A stretch of DNA of 64,000 nucleotides, taken from Aved-18 sp964606665. GTDB taxonomy: Bacteria > Cyanobacteriota > Vampirovibrionia > Obscuribacterales > Obscuribacteraceae. The position numbers and the translations under genes are program-made. Below, one piece after another: positions 26,127 to 34,317 of the stretch. The notes beneath the pieces were generated by a model. That model did not search any database, was not told the origin of the DNA, and worked only from the letters and a program-made list of their open reading frames with translations. The stretch's first letter is position 1, and each line of letters begins with the position of its first letter. The stretch is taken from contig CAZSHS010000007.1 of NCBI GenBank assembly GCA_964606665.1, forward strand, positions 1 to 64,000, in the 5' to 3' direction.

Positions 26127-26194
26127 GATTGAGATTCATTCTAAGCTCCCTGCAAATCCGGGGCTTTACAAATATCTCACCTCAATTAGTAGAC

Positions 26195-26446
26195 TTAATA
26201 GAATCGAAACATATTGCGCCACATTGAAGATGTACGGTAACCGCCACAGTTGCGATTGCGCCAGTGTCTTGAATAAGTATTGTGGCGTCTTGGTCCGCCC
26301 ATACCCCATCCATTGTTCCAGTTGGAGTTTCCATTATTCCAATTTCTACCATGGCATCCACGATGATGACGAGCATAGGCAGGCTCTGCAAAACACAGAT
26401 TGCAAGCAATTGCGCCAAGAGCCAGAACTAAAGTCAAGTATTTCAT
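26195..26446 (-). CDS. small exported His/Asn/Trp/Gly-rich protein
   Basis: This product of 83 residues has a typical signal peptide ('LTLVLALGAIACNLCFAEPAYA') and a mature part of only about 60 residues. The mature part is rich in His, Asn, Arg, Gly and Trp ('ARHHRGCHGRNWNNGNSNW'). The composition suggests metal binding or a cell-wall association, but no family was recognised. ATG 26446 is preferred over GTG 26452 because GAGG lies five bases upstream. It lies 68 bp upstream of the GT2 gene on the same strand. Confidence 0.6.
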   Translation of the reverse strand: MKYLTLVLALGAIACNLCFAEPAYARHHRGCHGRNWNNGNSNWNNGWGMGGPRRHNTYSRHWRNRNCGGYRTSSMWRNMFRFY

Positions 26447-26570
26447 TTGCACCTCGCGATTTACTAAAACTAGTTTTCTTGTCGACTTTGAAAACTGAAA
26501 TGTTCCGAGCTTAAGACATGTTAATCAGACCTCGTCGATTACATCTTTATTGATGTAAACTGCCATTGTC

Positions 26571-27929
26571 ATGACAAATCAAAAAGCGCGCAAAATTCTG
26601 CTGGTCACACTTGAACCCGTGGCAAAGTCGATGGCCGGACCGGCTATTCGATGTCTTGAACTGGGCAAACAACTAGGCAAAGAGTTTACTGTCACGCTTG
26701 CATCTCCAGTAAAAGTGGCTGAAGCAGACGCTCTAGATTTGCAATTAGACCCGCTTGCAAGCCAAATAAAATTGATGGCTGGTGTAAGTAAAACAGCTCT
26801 ATATAACGAAGCGGCGATGTCTGATGTGCTTGTGATTCAATCTAACGTATTGCGTCCATTTCCCAAACTTGCCGCAATGGGCAAATATTTGGTTGTCGAT
26901 CTTTATGATCCATATTTATTTACTGTGCTTGTCCAATATAAAGATAAGGGCAAAAGCGGGCTTGCAAGCTATCGTTTGATGCACAACATATTGGAATCAC
27001 ATATGGTGGCATGCGATTTTAGTATGTGCGCCTCTGAGCGTCAGCGAGATTATTGGCTTGGACGCTATTGCGGCATCGGACGTCTGACACCCGATATTTA
27101 CGCATTTGATCATTCGCTACGTAAATTAATAGATCTGGTGCCATTTGGTTTACAAGACAAGCCTCCAGTAAAAACCGGACCAGGCATCAAAGGTGTAGTT
27201 GCAGGCATTAGCGAATCAGACAAAGTCATTTTGTGGGGTGGTGGCATCTGGGATTGGTTCGACCCGCTCACGGTTATTCGGGCAGTAGACAAAATCAAAG
27301 ACAAAATTCCAAATGTAAGGCTTTATTTCATGGGAGTGAAATCACCAAATCCAAAAGTAGTCGTGATGGACATGGCCAATAAAGCGATGGAGTTAAGTCA
27401 AAGACTGCAACTAACAGGCAAGTATGTGTTTTTTGAAGAAGGTTGGACTCCTTATGACAAACGCGTAAATTGTTTACTTGATGCAGACATCGCAGTATCT
27501 GCCCATTTTGATTTACCGGAAACTCGTTTTTCTTTTCGAACCAGAATGCTTGACTACCTCTGGGCTGGGCTGCCAGTGCTAACTACCTGTGGCGACGACT
27601 TGTCTACACTAATTGAGCAAAAGGGTTGCGGTCTATCGCTTCCTTATGAAGATGTTGATGCCATGGTTTTAGGTATAGAAAAGATTTTACTTGATGAAAA
27701 TTTCCAAACCCGTGCTCGGGCTGCTTCGAGCAAACTGGCAGAGGAGTTCACTTGGCAGCAAGTGAGCGAAAAATTAGTCGCATATTGCAGAAATCCTTAT
27801 CATCTTCCACCCTTTTCAAAGGTGACCATGCCATCTATTATTGAAAGAGCTCAAGCCGTGTATGCACGCGGTGGGAAAGACTTGATTATAAAAAGGTCGA
27901 AAGAAGTCATTTCGGACATCTTTCGCTAA
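26571..27929 (+). CDS. family 4-like glycosyltransferase
   Basis: This 452-residue protein has a two-domain GT-B layout. The N-terminal part includes 'GPAIRCLELGKQLGKEFTVT' and 'YLVVDLYDPYLF'. The C-terminal nucleotide-sugar domain includes 'VILWGGGIWDWFDPLTVIRA', 'VFFEEGWTPYDKR' and the late Glu-containing region 'LWAGLPVLTTCGDDLSTLIE'. Such enzymes transfer sugars from activated donors to glycolipid or polysaccharide acceptors. No signal peptide is visible, so it would act on the cytoplasmic side. It is followed by the CHAD-domain gene after 47 bp on the same strand. Confidence 0.82.
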   Translation: MTNQKARKILLVTLEPVAKSMAGPAIRCLELGKQLGKEFTVTLASPVKVAEADALDLQLDPLASQIKLMAGVSKTALYNEAAMSDVLVIQSNVLRPFPKLAAMGKYLVVDLYDPYLFTVLVQYKDKGKSGLASYRLMHNILESHMVACDFSMCASERQRDYWLGRYCGIGRLTPDIYAFDHSLRKLIDLVPFGLQDKPPVKTGPGIKGVVAGISESDKVILWGGGIWDWFDPLTVIRAVDKIKDKIPNVRLYFMGVKSPNPKVVVMDMANKAMELSQRLQLTGKYVFFEEGWTPYDKRVNCLLDADIAVSAHFDLPETRFSFRTRMLDYLWAGLPVLTTCGDDLSTLIEQKGCGLSLPYEDVDAMVLGIEKILLDENFQTRARAASSKLAEEFTWQQVSEKLVAYCRNPYHLPPFSKVTMPSIIERAQAVYARGGKDLIIKRSKEVISDIFR

Positions 27930-27976
27930 GAAATTTCGCTAACAAAGCTTTTACAGCTTACATGAAGGAAATATAG

Positions 27977-28897
27977 ATGGCTCAAGACTGGCTCAGCATG
28001 GAATATCAGATTGCTCAAGAGGCAGTAAACGAGCTTGAAAGCGTGCTTATGTTCTTGAAGCAAGAAGAAGGCAAAGAGTCGGTCCACGATATGCGTGTCA
28101 TGTTTAGGCGCTGGTACTCAATTTGGGGCGTCATGCGTCGCGATGGCTGGGAAACAGAAAAGTACAAGAAGGGCTTGGGACGCGATATTCGCCTGGCATA
28201 CAAAATTCTTGGGAAAATCAGAGAATTCGATGTAATGTGCAGCCTGTCAAAAAAGATTGGGCTATGCGATGACGTGGTCAATGCTTTTAGAAGAAAACGC
28301 GACAGCGTGCGCGAAAAGTTAGTTAAACAACTTTCCAAAATCGACCTGTCCAAGCTTTTCAAGAGATTGCGTCGTTATTTGACTGAGCGCGAACAGATTC
28401 TTGATATCAAATACAAGGCTCGCTCTAGGTTTTTGCGTATTGTAGGTGGTAAATCGGGTGGTAAATCTAAAGCCAAAAACAGAAAAGCCCGCAAAATGGT
28501 CGAGTCTGAAGAACATTTCAATATAGTACTTGCCGAGCACGAGCGCCGCACAGCCGACCTTGTGTCGCGCGCCCACACTATAGAAGAACTGCACGATGTA
28601 AGATTGAGCGTCAAAGCCTGGAGATATTTGCTTGTCGAATTTTTTGACAATACTCATCCTGTGCTTGTAAAAGCTCAGCAATACCTTGGCAAAGTGAACG
28701 ATCTCGATCATCTTGCCATTTTTCTAGAAACCAAAAAATTGGGTCTAGAACCTCATTTGGTTAAAAAACAAATCTCTATTACGATTAAGAAAAGAGACGA
28801 AATGCGCACTAAATTCGACCAACTCAAAAGGTCTTTGCCCTACGGATTCAGACCCGGTCTGCCTGGCTTGCAAAAAGCGGCTTCTAACCACGCTTAA
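27977..28897 (+). CDS. CHAD-domain protein
   Basis: This 306-residue basic helical protein has the conserved His and basic clusters of CHAD domains: 'VHDMRVMFRRWYSIW' (near residue 37), 'RLAYKILGKIREFDV' and 'LHDVRLSVKAWRYLL'. CHAD domains bind inorganic polyphosphate through these basic surfaces. Many are fused to CYTH phosphatases, but no CYTH part is present here. A role in polyphosphate storage or signalling is the best inference. It lies between a glycosyltransferase gene and thioredoxin reductase on the same strand. Confidence 0.88.
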   Translation: MAQDWLSMEYQIAQEAVNELESVLMFLKQEEGKESVHDMRVMFRRWYSIWGVMRRDGWETEKYKKGLGRDIRLAYKILGKIREFDVMCSLSKKIGLCDDVVNAFRRKRDSVREKLVKQLSKIDLSKLFKRLRRYLTEREQILDIKYKARSRFLRIVGGKSGGKSKAKNRKARKMVESEEHFNIVLAEHERRTADLVSRAHTIEELHDVRLSVKAWRYLLVEFFDNTHPVLVKAQQYLGKVNDLDHLAIFLETKKLGLEPHLVKKQISITIKKRDEMRTKFDQLKRSLPYGFRPGLPGLQKAASNHA

Positions 28898-28961
28898 TAA
28901 GTTATCCTAAATTTCCTGTTTTTAGTCTTCAAGCGGCTTACAATAAAGGTTGATATTGCCG

Positions 28962-28992
28962 AAGAGGTTGCCATGTGGCGCTAAAACCTCTT
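28962..28992 (+). promoter_or_regulatory. stem-loop in the trxB leader
   Basis: AAGAGGTT pairs with AACCTCTT across an inner GCC-ATGT-GGC hairpin, followed by TCTAT. It lies 30 bp before the trxB start and after the CHAD gene, so it could be an inefficient terminator or a leader structure. Confidence 0.4.
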
Positions 28993-29021
28993 TCTATCCG
29001 ATGATGATAAGGGATAGTCTG

Positions 29022-30014
29022 ATGCCGAAAAAAATGAAACTTACAATTTTGGGTTCCGGTGCTGCCGGATTGACTGCTGCAATTTACGCAGCTAGAGCCA
29101 ATCTAAATCCGCTCGTGATTGAAGGTATGCAAGCTGGTGGACAATTGACCATCACAACCGACGTGGAAAATTTCCCGGGTTTTGAAGATGGCATCCTTGG
29201 TCCAGACTTGATGACACGCATGCACAAACAAGCAGAACGTTTTGGAACCGAATTTATTTACGACAATGCTGAATCTGTTGATTTGTCCAAACGTCCTTTC
29301 GTTATTAAAACAAGTGAACAAGAAATACACACAGACGTTTTGATTATTTGCACTGGTGCCACGGCTAAATTGCTTGGGCTAGAGAACGAATCTAAACTAA
29401 TGGGACATGGCGTGTCGGCCTGCGCGACATGCGATGGTTTCTTCTTCCGCGACAAAAAGGTGTTTGTAGTAGGTGGGGGAGACACAGCTATTGAAGAAGC
29501 TATTTTCCTTACAAGATTTGCAACATCGGTCACACTAATTCACCGTCGCGACAGTTTTAGAGCGTCGCGCATCATGGTTGATCGAGCCAAGCGCAACGAG
29601 AAAATCAATTACATATATGACAGCGTAGTGGAAGAAATCGGTGATCCTCTTGAGCATCAAGTGAAATGGATCAAAGTCAAAAACATCAAGACTAACGAAG
29701 TCACACAACTAGACGCAGACGGCATCTTCATCGCCATTGGACACCAACCTAATACTGATCTTTTCACAGATCAACTGGATCTTGACCCGTCTGGCTATCT
29801 ACTTACAGATGGAGTAAAAACCAAAATCCATGGCGTATTTGCTGCAGGCGATGTAATGGATAGTGTATACAGACAAGCAGTAACTGCTGCTGGAACTGGT
29901 TGCCGTGCTGCTCTTGAAGCGCAATGGTTGCTTGAGAATGAAGAAGACGCGGAGGGCGGTCAAAGCGAAGAGGCTGTAAAAAAGCATGAAGTCACTACAG
30001 CTGCAAGTATTTGA
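29022..30014 (+). CDS. trxB: thioredoxin reductase
   Basis: This 330-residue flavoenzyme reduces thioredoxin with NADPH. Visible motifs are the FAD site 'LGSGAAGLTAAIYAARA', 'AGGQLTITTDVENFPGF', the redox-active disulfide 'CATCDG' (Cys134 and Cys137), the NADPH site 'GGGDTAIEEAIFL' with 'HRRDSFRAS', and the second FAD motif 'GVFAAGDVMD'. Length is usual for the low-molecular-weight class (about 310-330), and a Gln/Glu-rich tail follows the core. ATG 29022 has AAGGGA seven bases upstream. Confidence 0.95.
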   Translation: MPKKMKLTILGSGAAGLTAAIYAARANLNPLVIEGMQAGGQLTITTDVENFPGFEDGILGPDLMTRMHKQAERFGTEFIYDNAESVDLSKRPFVIKTSEQEIHTDVLIICTGATAKLLGLENESKLMGHGVSACATCDGFFFRDKKVFVVGGGDTAIEEAIFLTRFATSVTLIHRRDSFRASRIMVDRAKRNEKINYIYDSVVEEIGDPLEHQVKWIKVKNIKTNEVTQLDADGIFIAIGHQPNTDLFTDQLDLDPSGYLLTDGVKTKIHGVFAAGDVMDSVYRQAVTAAGTGCRAALEAQWLLENEEDAEGGQSEEAVKKHEVTTAASI

Positions 30015-30025
30015 CCTAAATTCAA

Positions 30026-30718
30026 GTGCTCTCTTTCAAAATAGCTAAAGCAAGTTATTTGCGTGACCTGGCTGAAGACCATGTGGCATCACGACACCAC
30101 TTTTTGCAAAGTCCCAGGCTGAGCGCAAAACAAGCTCTCCATTTATTGTTCAATTACGATGCACATGCATCTTTGTTGCGTCGTTTATTACTGAACGCAG
30201 CGGGCAAAATGCCTGAGCCAGCAGTGGGATTCATTTTAGAGAATGTCCGAAACGAGTATGGAAACGGCAATTATGATCACTGCCACCAGGGGCAGTTGCG
30301 TGACTTAATGTTCAAACTAGCGATGCTAGCACCTGGCGTTCACCCAGATAAAGTAAGCTTAGGCGTGCGTACATATATGAAAACAGTGGTCGAATATTAC
30401 GACCCTGTAAGCACAGAATCGAGCGTTAGCGGCTTTTATATACCAGCTATTATTGCCGGTGCCATTTCGGCTACCGAGATTATGGCATTGGATGAGTTTC
30501 GTTCTCTGCACCAGTCTTTTCACGATTTCAAATTGCAAAAACACATCTGGTTCGATCATGTTGCAGTCGAAGCCGAGCATAGAGATGAAGCGCTTGCGCT
30601 GGCAGAATATTTTCTTTCTAGTGACAAAGCTAAAAAAGCAGTTGAATATGGCTTCAAAGGCGTGCTTGATGCCAATTGCCATTTGTACGACGGATTGATG
30701 GAAAGCACCATTTTTTAG
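30026..30718 (+). CDS. haem-oxygenase-like, iron-containing redox enzyme-like protein
   Basis: This 230-residue all-helical protein has 'ENVRNEYGNGNYDHCHQGQL' near residue 73 and 'WFDHVAVEAEHRDEALALAE' near residue 175. These conserved Glu and His clusters recall the Haem_oxygenas_2 (PF14518) group of haem-oxygenase-like proteins, some of which carry a di-iron centre. Substrate and reaction cannot be read. It begins with GTG 30026, 11 bp after trxB, so an operon with the reductase is likely. It is followed 10 bp later by a glycosyltransferase gene. Confidence 0.65.
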   Translation: MLSFKIAKASYLRDLAEDHVASRHHFLQSPRLSAKQALHLLFNYDAHASLLRRLLLNAAGKMPEPAVGFILENVRNEYGNGNYDHCHQGQLRDLMFKLAMLAPGVHPDKVSLGVRTYMKTVVEYYDPVSTESSVSGFYIPAIIAGAISATEIMALDEFRSLHQSFHDFKLQKHIWFDHVAVEAEHRDEALALAEYFLSSDKAKKAVEYGFKGVLDANCHLYDGLMESTIF

Positions 30719-30728
30719 GACTTAACTC

Positions 30729-31961
30729 ATGCCTGTATCACCACTTCTGGTTGGAAAACACATAGCTATGGTGGTGCGACAATTCAGTCCCCACGGGGGG
30801 CTTGAACTTTATGCTCACAAGTTAATCGAAGGACTGCTTGCAAGCAATTTGAAAGTAACTGTCATTTGCGAAGAAAATAAATCTGAATTCAAACATCATA
30901 ATTTGCAGATTTTGACCTATGGCGAGATGGAACGTCCTGGCACAGACGGATTGGCTCGCGATGAGCGTTTTCGTTATGCTTTTCGCAATAGCAAAATTCT
31001 TTTGCAAAGACATAAAGGCGAGTTCGATCTTATTCACAGTCAACACTTGCCTTGTCCAGAGCCTGATGTAGTGACATTTCACAATCATTCAGTCAAACGC
31101 TTATCAAGCGTAGGCGAAACCTGGGAAAAGCTTTTAAACGAGTCTAAAATCGCTCTTGCGAAAAGATATAAGGCTCGCAACACTTTCGACAAATATTTGA
31201 TGGACAATGCTCTTTGTCGCATTTTTGTCTCCAAAGTAATGCAAGAAGATTATTACCAGGTCTTTGGTGCAGACGAGCAAGACCCATATGTCATTGCCTA
31301 TCCTGGTGCCTCTACCAATGCCGATTATTCGACCATCACCCCCATAGAAGAAAGCGAATTCACCTTTGTCTTTACAGGACGTGGGTTTCGCAAAAAGGGG
31401 CTCGACATCTTATTTAGAGCTTGCCAGATTCTAAAAAAACAGGGACAAAAATTCAAACTGCTGGTTACAGGAGTGCGAGATAGGCTGGAATTAAAAATCA
31501 GAGCAAAATGGCTTGGTATCGAAGATCATGTAGAGTTTTTGGGATTCGTGCATGACATAGAAAAGATTTATGCCCGAGCCCAAGTGCTTGTATTGCCATC
31601 GCGGGTAGAGCCATTTGGAATGGTACCGGTGCAAGCCATGCAGTTAGGTCTTGTGCCTATCGTCAGCCGGGCTTGTGGGGTATCTGAAGTACTAAAACAC
31701 AACGAAGATTCGTTTATATTAGAAGACCATCTTGACCCAAGCGAGCTTGCATCGCTTATGCGTACTTTGATGTTCGATGATCAATTGCGTATCAAACTTT
31801 CAAACAATGCTCGATTGGCAGTCAAAAATATAAACTGGCAAAACACTTTAGATGCCACTCTTGAAGCTTATGAAAAAGCGCTTTCAACACCGCGCAAAAC
31901 ACCTGTTGCCGCTGTAGCTATGGCAGATTATGCCCGAGGTTTCGATGACTCAGAAAGCTAA
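30729..31961 (+). CDS. family 4 glycosyltransferase
   Basis: This 410-residue protein has a GT-B fold: N-terminal 'FSPHGGLELYAHKLIEGLLA', then 'FVFTGRGFRKKGLDILFRAC', 'EFLGFVHDIEKIYARAQVLV' and 'PSRVEPFGMVPVQAMQLGLV'. The last segment carries the EX7E-like pattern typical of GT4 retaining transferases. The C-terminal tail is longer than the core. It would transfer sugars in surface-polysaccharide or glycolipid synthesis; the specific donor is unknown. Its end overlaps the start of the next gene by 17 bases. Confidence 0.85.
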   Translation: MPVSPLLVGKHIAMVVRQFSPHGGLELYAHKLIEGLLASNLKVTVICEENKSEFKHHNLQILTYGEMERPGTDGLARDERFRYAFRNSKILLQRHKGEFDLIHSQHLPCPEPDVVTFHNHSVKRLSSVGETWEKLLNESKIALAKRYKARNTFDKYLMDNALCRIFVSKVMQEDYYQVFGADEQDPYVIAYPGASTNADYSTITPIEESEFTFVFTGRGFRKKGLDILFRACQILKKQGQKFKLLVTGVRDRLELKIRAKWLGIEDHVEFLGFVHDIEKIYARAQVLVLPSRVEPFGMVPVQAMQLGLVPIVSRACGVSEVLKHNEDSFILEDHLDPSELASLMRTLMFDDQLRIKLSNNARLAVKNINWQNTLDATLEAYEKALSTPRKTPVAAVAMADYARGFDDSES

Positions 31962-34023
31962 TAAACTAATTGACGAGACTAGCACTTACTTACTACAACA
32001 CGCCCACAATCCAGTCGAATGGTATCCATGGTCACAAGAAGCGCTTGATGCCTCGCGCACAGAAGACAAACCAATTCTTTTATCAATTGGGTATTCAGCC
32101 TGCCACTGGTGTCATGTGATGGAACATGAGTCATTTGAAGATGAAGAGACCGCAGCCCTTATGAATAAGCTCTTCATCAATATAAAAGTAGATCGAGAAG
32201 AACGTCAGGACTTAGACGAAATTTATATGCGAGCAGTGCAAGTCATGACCGGTCACGGCGGCTGGCCTATGACTGTATTTTTGACGCCTGATTTAAAACC
32301 ATTCTTTGCTGGCACCTATTTCCCACCCGAAAACAAGCATGGCATGCCGTCCTTCAAGCGAGTAATGCTTTCAGTGGCACAAGCCTGGCAAGATAACAAA
32401 GCCGATATTTTAGAGAGCGCCTCTGAAATCACAGCCCACATCGCACAGCTCAATTCAATTACCACTCAAATTACAGATCAAAGCACAACTTTTGATAAAT
32501 CGATTTTTTCTCAGGTGCTAAACAAAATAGCTAGCAATTTTGATGCTAAATGGGGTGGATTTGGTGGAGCGCCTAAGTTTCCACATCCATCAACCTTGCA
32601 ATTGCTTTTGCGTATTAGAGAGATGGTTCAAGGCGAGGAGCAAGAACTTGCAAATCAGGTTATAGAAACCACACTCGATAAAATGGCTTTAGGCGGCATC
32701 TGGGACCATTTAAGCGGAGGCTTTGCCCGCTATTCTACAGATAGACGCTGGTTGGTCCCTCATTTTGAAAAAATGCTGTACGACAATGCACTGCTTGCTC
32801 CAGTTTATTTCAATGCTTATTTGGCTACAGGAAAAGCTTTCTACAAAGAAGTAGGGTGCGCCATTCTTTCTTTTGTCGAAAATGAATTAACCAGTGAAGA
32901 CGGTGTATTCTATTCTAGTCTTGATGCTGATAGCGAAGGGGAAGAAGGCAAGTTTTATGTTTTTTCCTTGGCTGAAATACAACAAATTTTAGGAAAAGAA
33001 GAATCCAACTGGTTTGCCACCACATACGGAGCAAGCGAAGAAGGCAACTTCGAACATCATACAAACGTTTTGCATTTACAAAATATTTTGTCTGAAGAAG
33101 AGATGGAGCAAGCCCGACCATCTCTGCAAAAGTTGCTCACAGAGCGCTCTTTGCGTGTGCGTCCTGGTCGTGACGACAAAATACTAACTAGCTGGAGCGC
33201 GCTTATGATTAGTGCTCTGGTTGCTGGATACAGAGCGACCAAAGAAATTATCTATCTTGAGCGGGCAAAACGGGCTGCATCATTCTTGCTAGATAGAATG
33301 GAAAAGGACGGAAATCTATCTCGCACATATGGTCGAGGTAAAGCCAGACTAAATGGATATCTTGACGATTACGCCTATTTTGCCCAGGCACTTTTAGACT
33401 TGAGCACTTGCGATTCAAATTCGATTTGGTACCAAAAAGCACTTTTGCTTACCAACAAAACAATCGAATATTTTTACAGCAAAGACGACAAAGATTTCTA
33501 CTACACGCCCTCCTTTCACGAAAGCCTGATAATTCGCCCCAAGAACTATTTTGACGGTGCTGTGCCTTCAGGCACCTCGGTTGCGGTGATGAATCTAGTG
33601 CGTCTGTCCAAGCTTAGCGAAAATGAGCAGTTTAGCTCTATAGCAAACGATGTTATGAGCACTTATCAAAGCTTATTTGGACGTGCACCAGATCAGTTTG
33701 CCAATATGCTTTGTGCACTCGATATGCATCTTGGTCAGGGCAAAGAGATTGTTCTTGTGCTCGATTCAAATGACGAGGGTCGCACCAAATTCCTTGAAAC
33801 TGCCATTTCTAGATTTGCACCAAATGACCTTGAGCTTTTAAAAATGGCGGATAGTGATCATCCAAGCCCGCTATTTGAAGGGCGTGGACTCTATCAAGGC
33901 AAATCGACTGCCTACATTTGTCAAAACCACGCATGCCAAGAACCTGTTACTGATATTGATCGACTTGAGGCCGAATTGCATCCTCACTTGGTAAAATCTA
34001 GCCAAAAGGAGACTAAACACTAA
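31945..34023 (+). CDS. DUF255 thioredoxin-fold protein (YyaL/SPATA20 type)
   Basis: This protein of about 692 residues starts with the DUF255 segment 'YLLQHAHNPVEWYPWSQEAL' and 'SACHWCHVMEHESFED', a thioredoxin-like domain with a CxxC motif. An alpha-barrel-like region follows ('GGFARYSTDRRWLVPHFEKM', 'GRDDKILTSWSALMISALV') as in glycosidase-type (alpha/alpha)6 domains. The family is conserved but its reaction is uncertain. ATG 31945 is chosen because GAGG lies six bases upstream; ATG 31930 is also in frame. Its stop overlaps the start of the next gene (TAATG). Confidence 0.85.
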   Translation: MTQKANKLIDETSTYLLQHAHNPVEWYPWSQEALDASRTEDKPILLSIGYSACHWCHVMEHESFEDEETAALMNKLFINIKVDREERQDLDEIYMRAVQVMTGHGGWPMTVFLTPDLKPFFAGTYFPPENKHGMPSFKRVMLSVAQAWQDNKADILESASEITAHIAQLNSITTQITDQSTTFDKSIFSQVLNKIASNFDAKWGGFGGAPKFPHPSTLQLLLRIREMVQGEEQELANQVIETTLDKMALGGIWDHLSGGFARYSTDRRWLVPHFEKMLYDNALLAPVYFNAYLATGKAFYKEVGCAILSFVENELTSEDGVFYSSLDADSEGEEGKFYVFSLAEIQQILGKEESNWFATTYGASEEGNFEHHTNVLHLQNILSEEEMEQARPSLQKLLTERSLRVRPGRDDKILTSWSALMISALVAGYRATKEIIYLERAKRAASFLLDRMEKDGNLSRTYGRGKARLNGYLDDYAYFAQALLDLSTCDSNSIWYQKALLLTNKTIEYFYSKDDKDFYYTPSFHESLIIRPKNYFDGAVPSGTSVAVMNLVRLSKLSENEQFSSIANDVMSTYQSLFGRAPDQFANMLCALDMHLGQGKEIVLVLDSNDEGRTKFLETAISRFAPNDLELLKMADSDHPSPLFEGRGLYQGKSTAYICQNHACQEPVTDIDRLEAELHPHLVKSSQKETKH

Positions 34024-34316
34024 TGAACGACCCAAACGACTTACCGACAAAGCTGGCTTTTATTCGCTCTGTCAAAGCACCTATACTGGTTCTGAGTCTG
34101 GTTTGGTCAACTTTAGCTATAACATTTTGCCTTGCCATCGCCGCTCAAGATGTCTCCAGAACCAACAAATTAACTGAAGTATCTTTTCTTCTTGGTGTTA
34201 GCACATTTATCTTGAGCACCGGACTTGTGATGCTCCTGTATCAAATCCGCCGCTTGCACAAAAAATTGAATATGGTGGCAGATTTACTTGAAGAAATGAA
34301 CGCCAAGAAAGAGTAA
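34023..34316 (+). CDS. small two-helix membrane protein
   Basis: This 97-residue protein has two hydrophobic helices, 'ILVLSLVWSTLAITFCLAI' and 'FLLGVSTFILSTGLVMLLY', followed by a basic helical tail ('QIRRLHKKLNMVADLLEEMN'). Its ATG overlaps the stop codon of the DUF255 gene, so it is translationally coupled. It converges with the TMTC-like gene, one base apart. Function unknown. Confidence 0.65.
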   Translation: MNDPNDLPTKLAFIRSVKAPILVLSLVWSTLAITFCLAIAAQDVSRTNKLTEVSFLLGVSTFILSTGLVMLLYQIRRLHKKLNMVADLLEEMNAKKE

Positions 34317-34317
34317 G

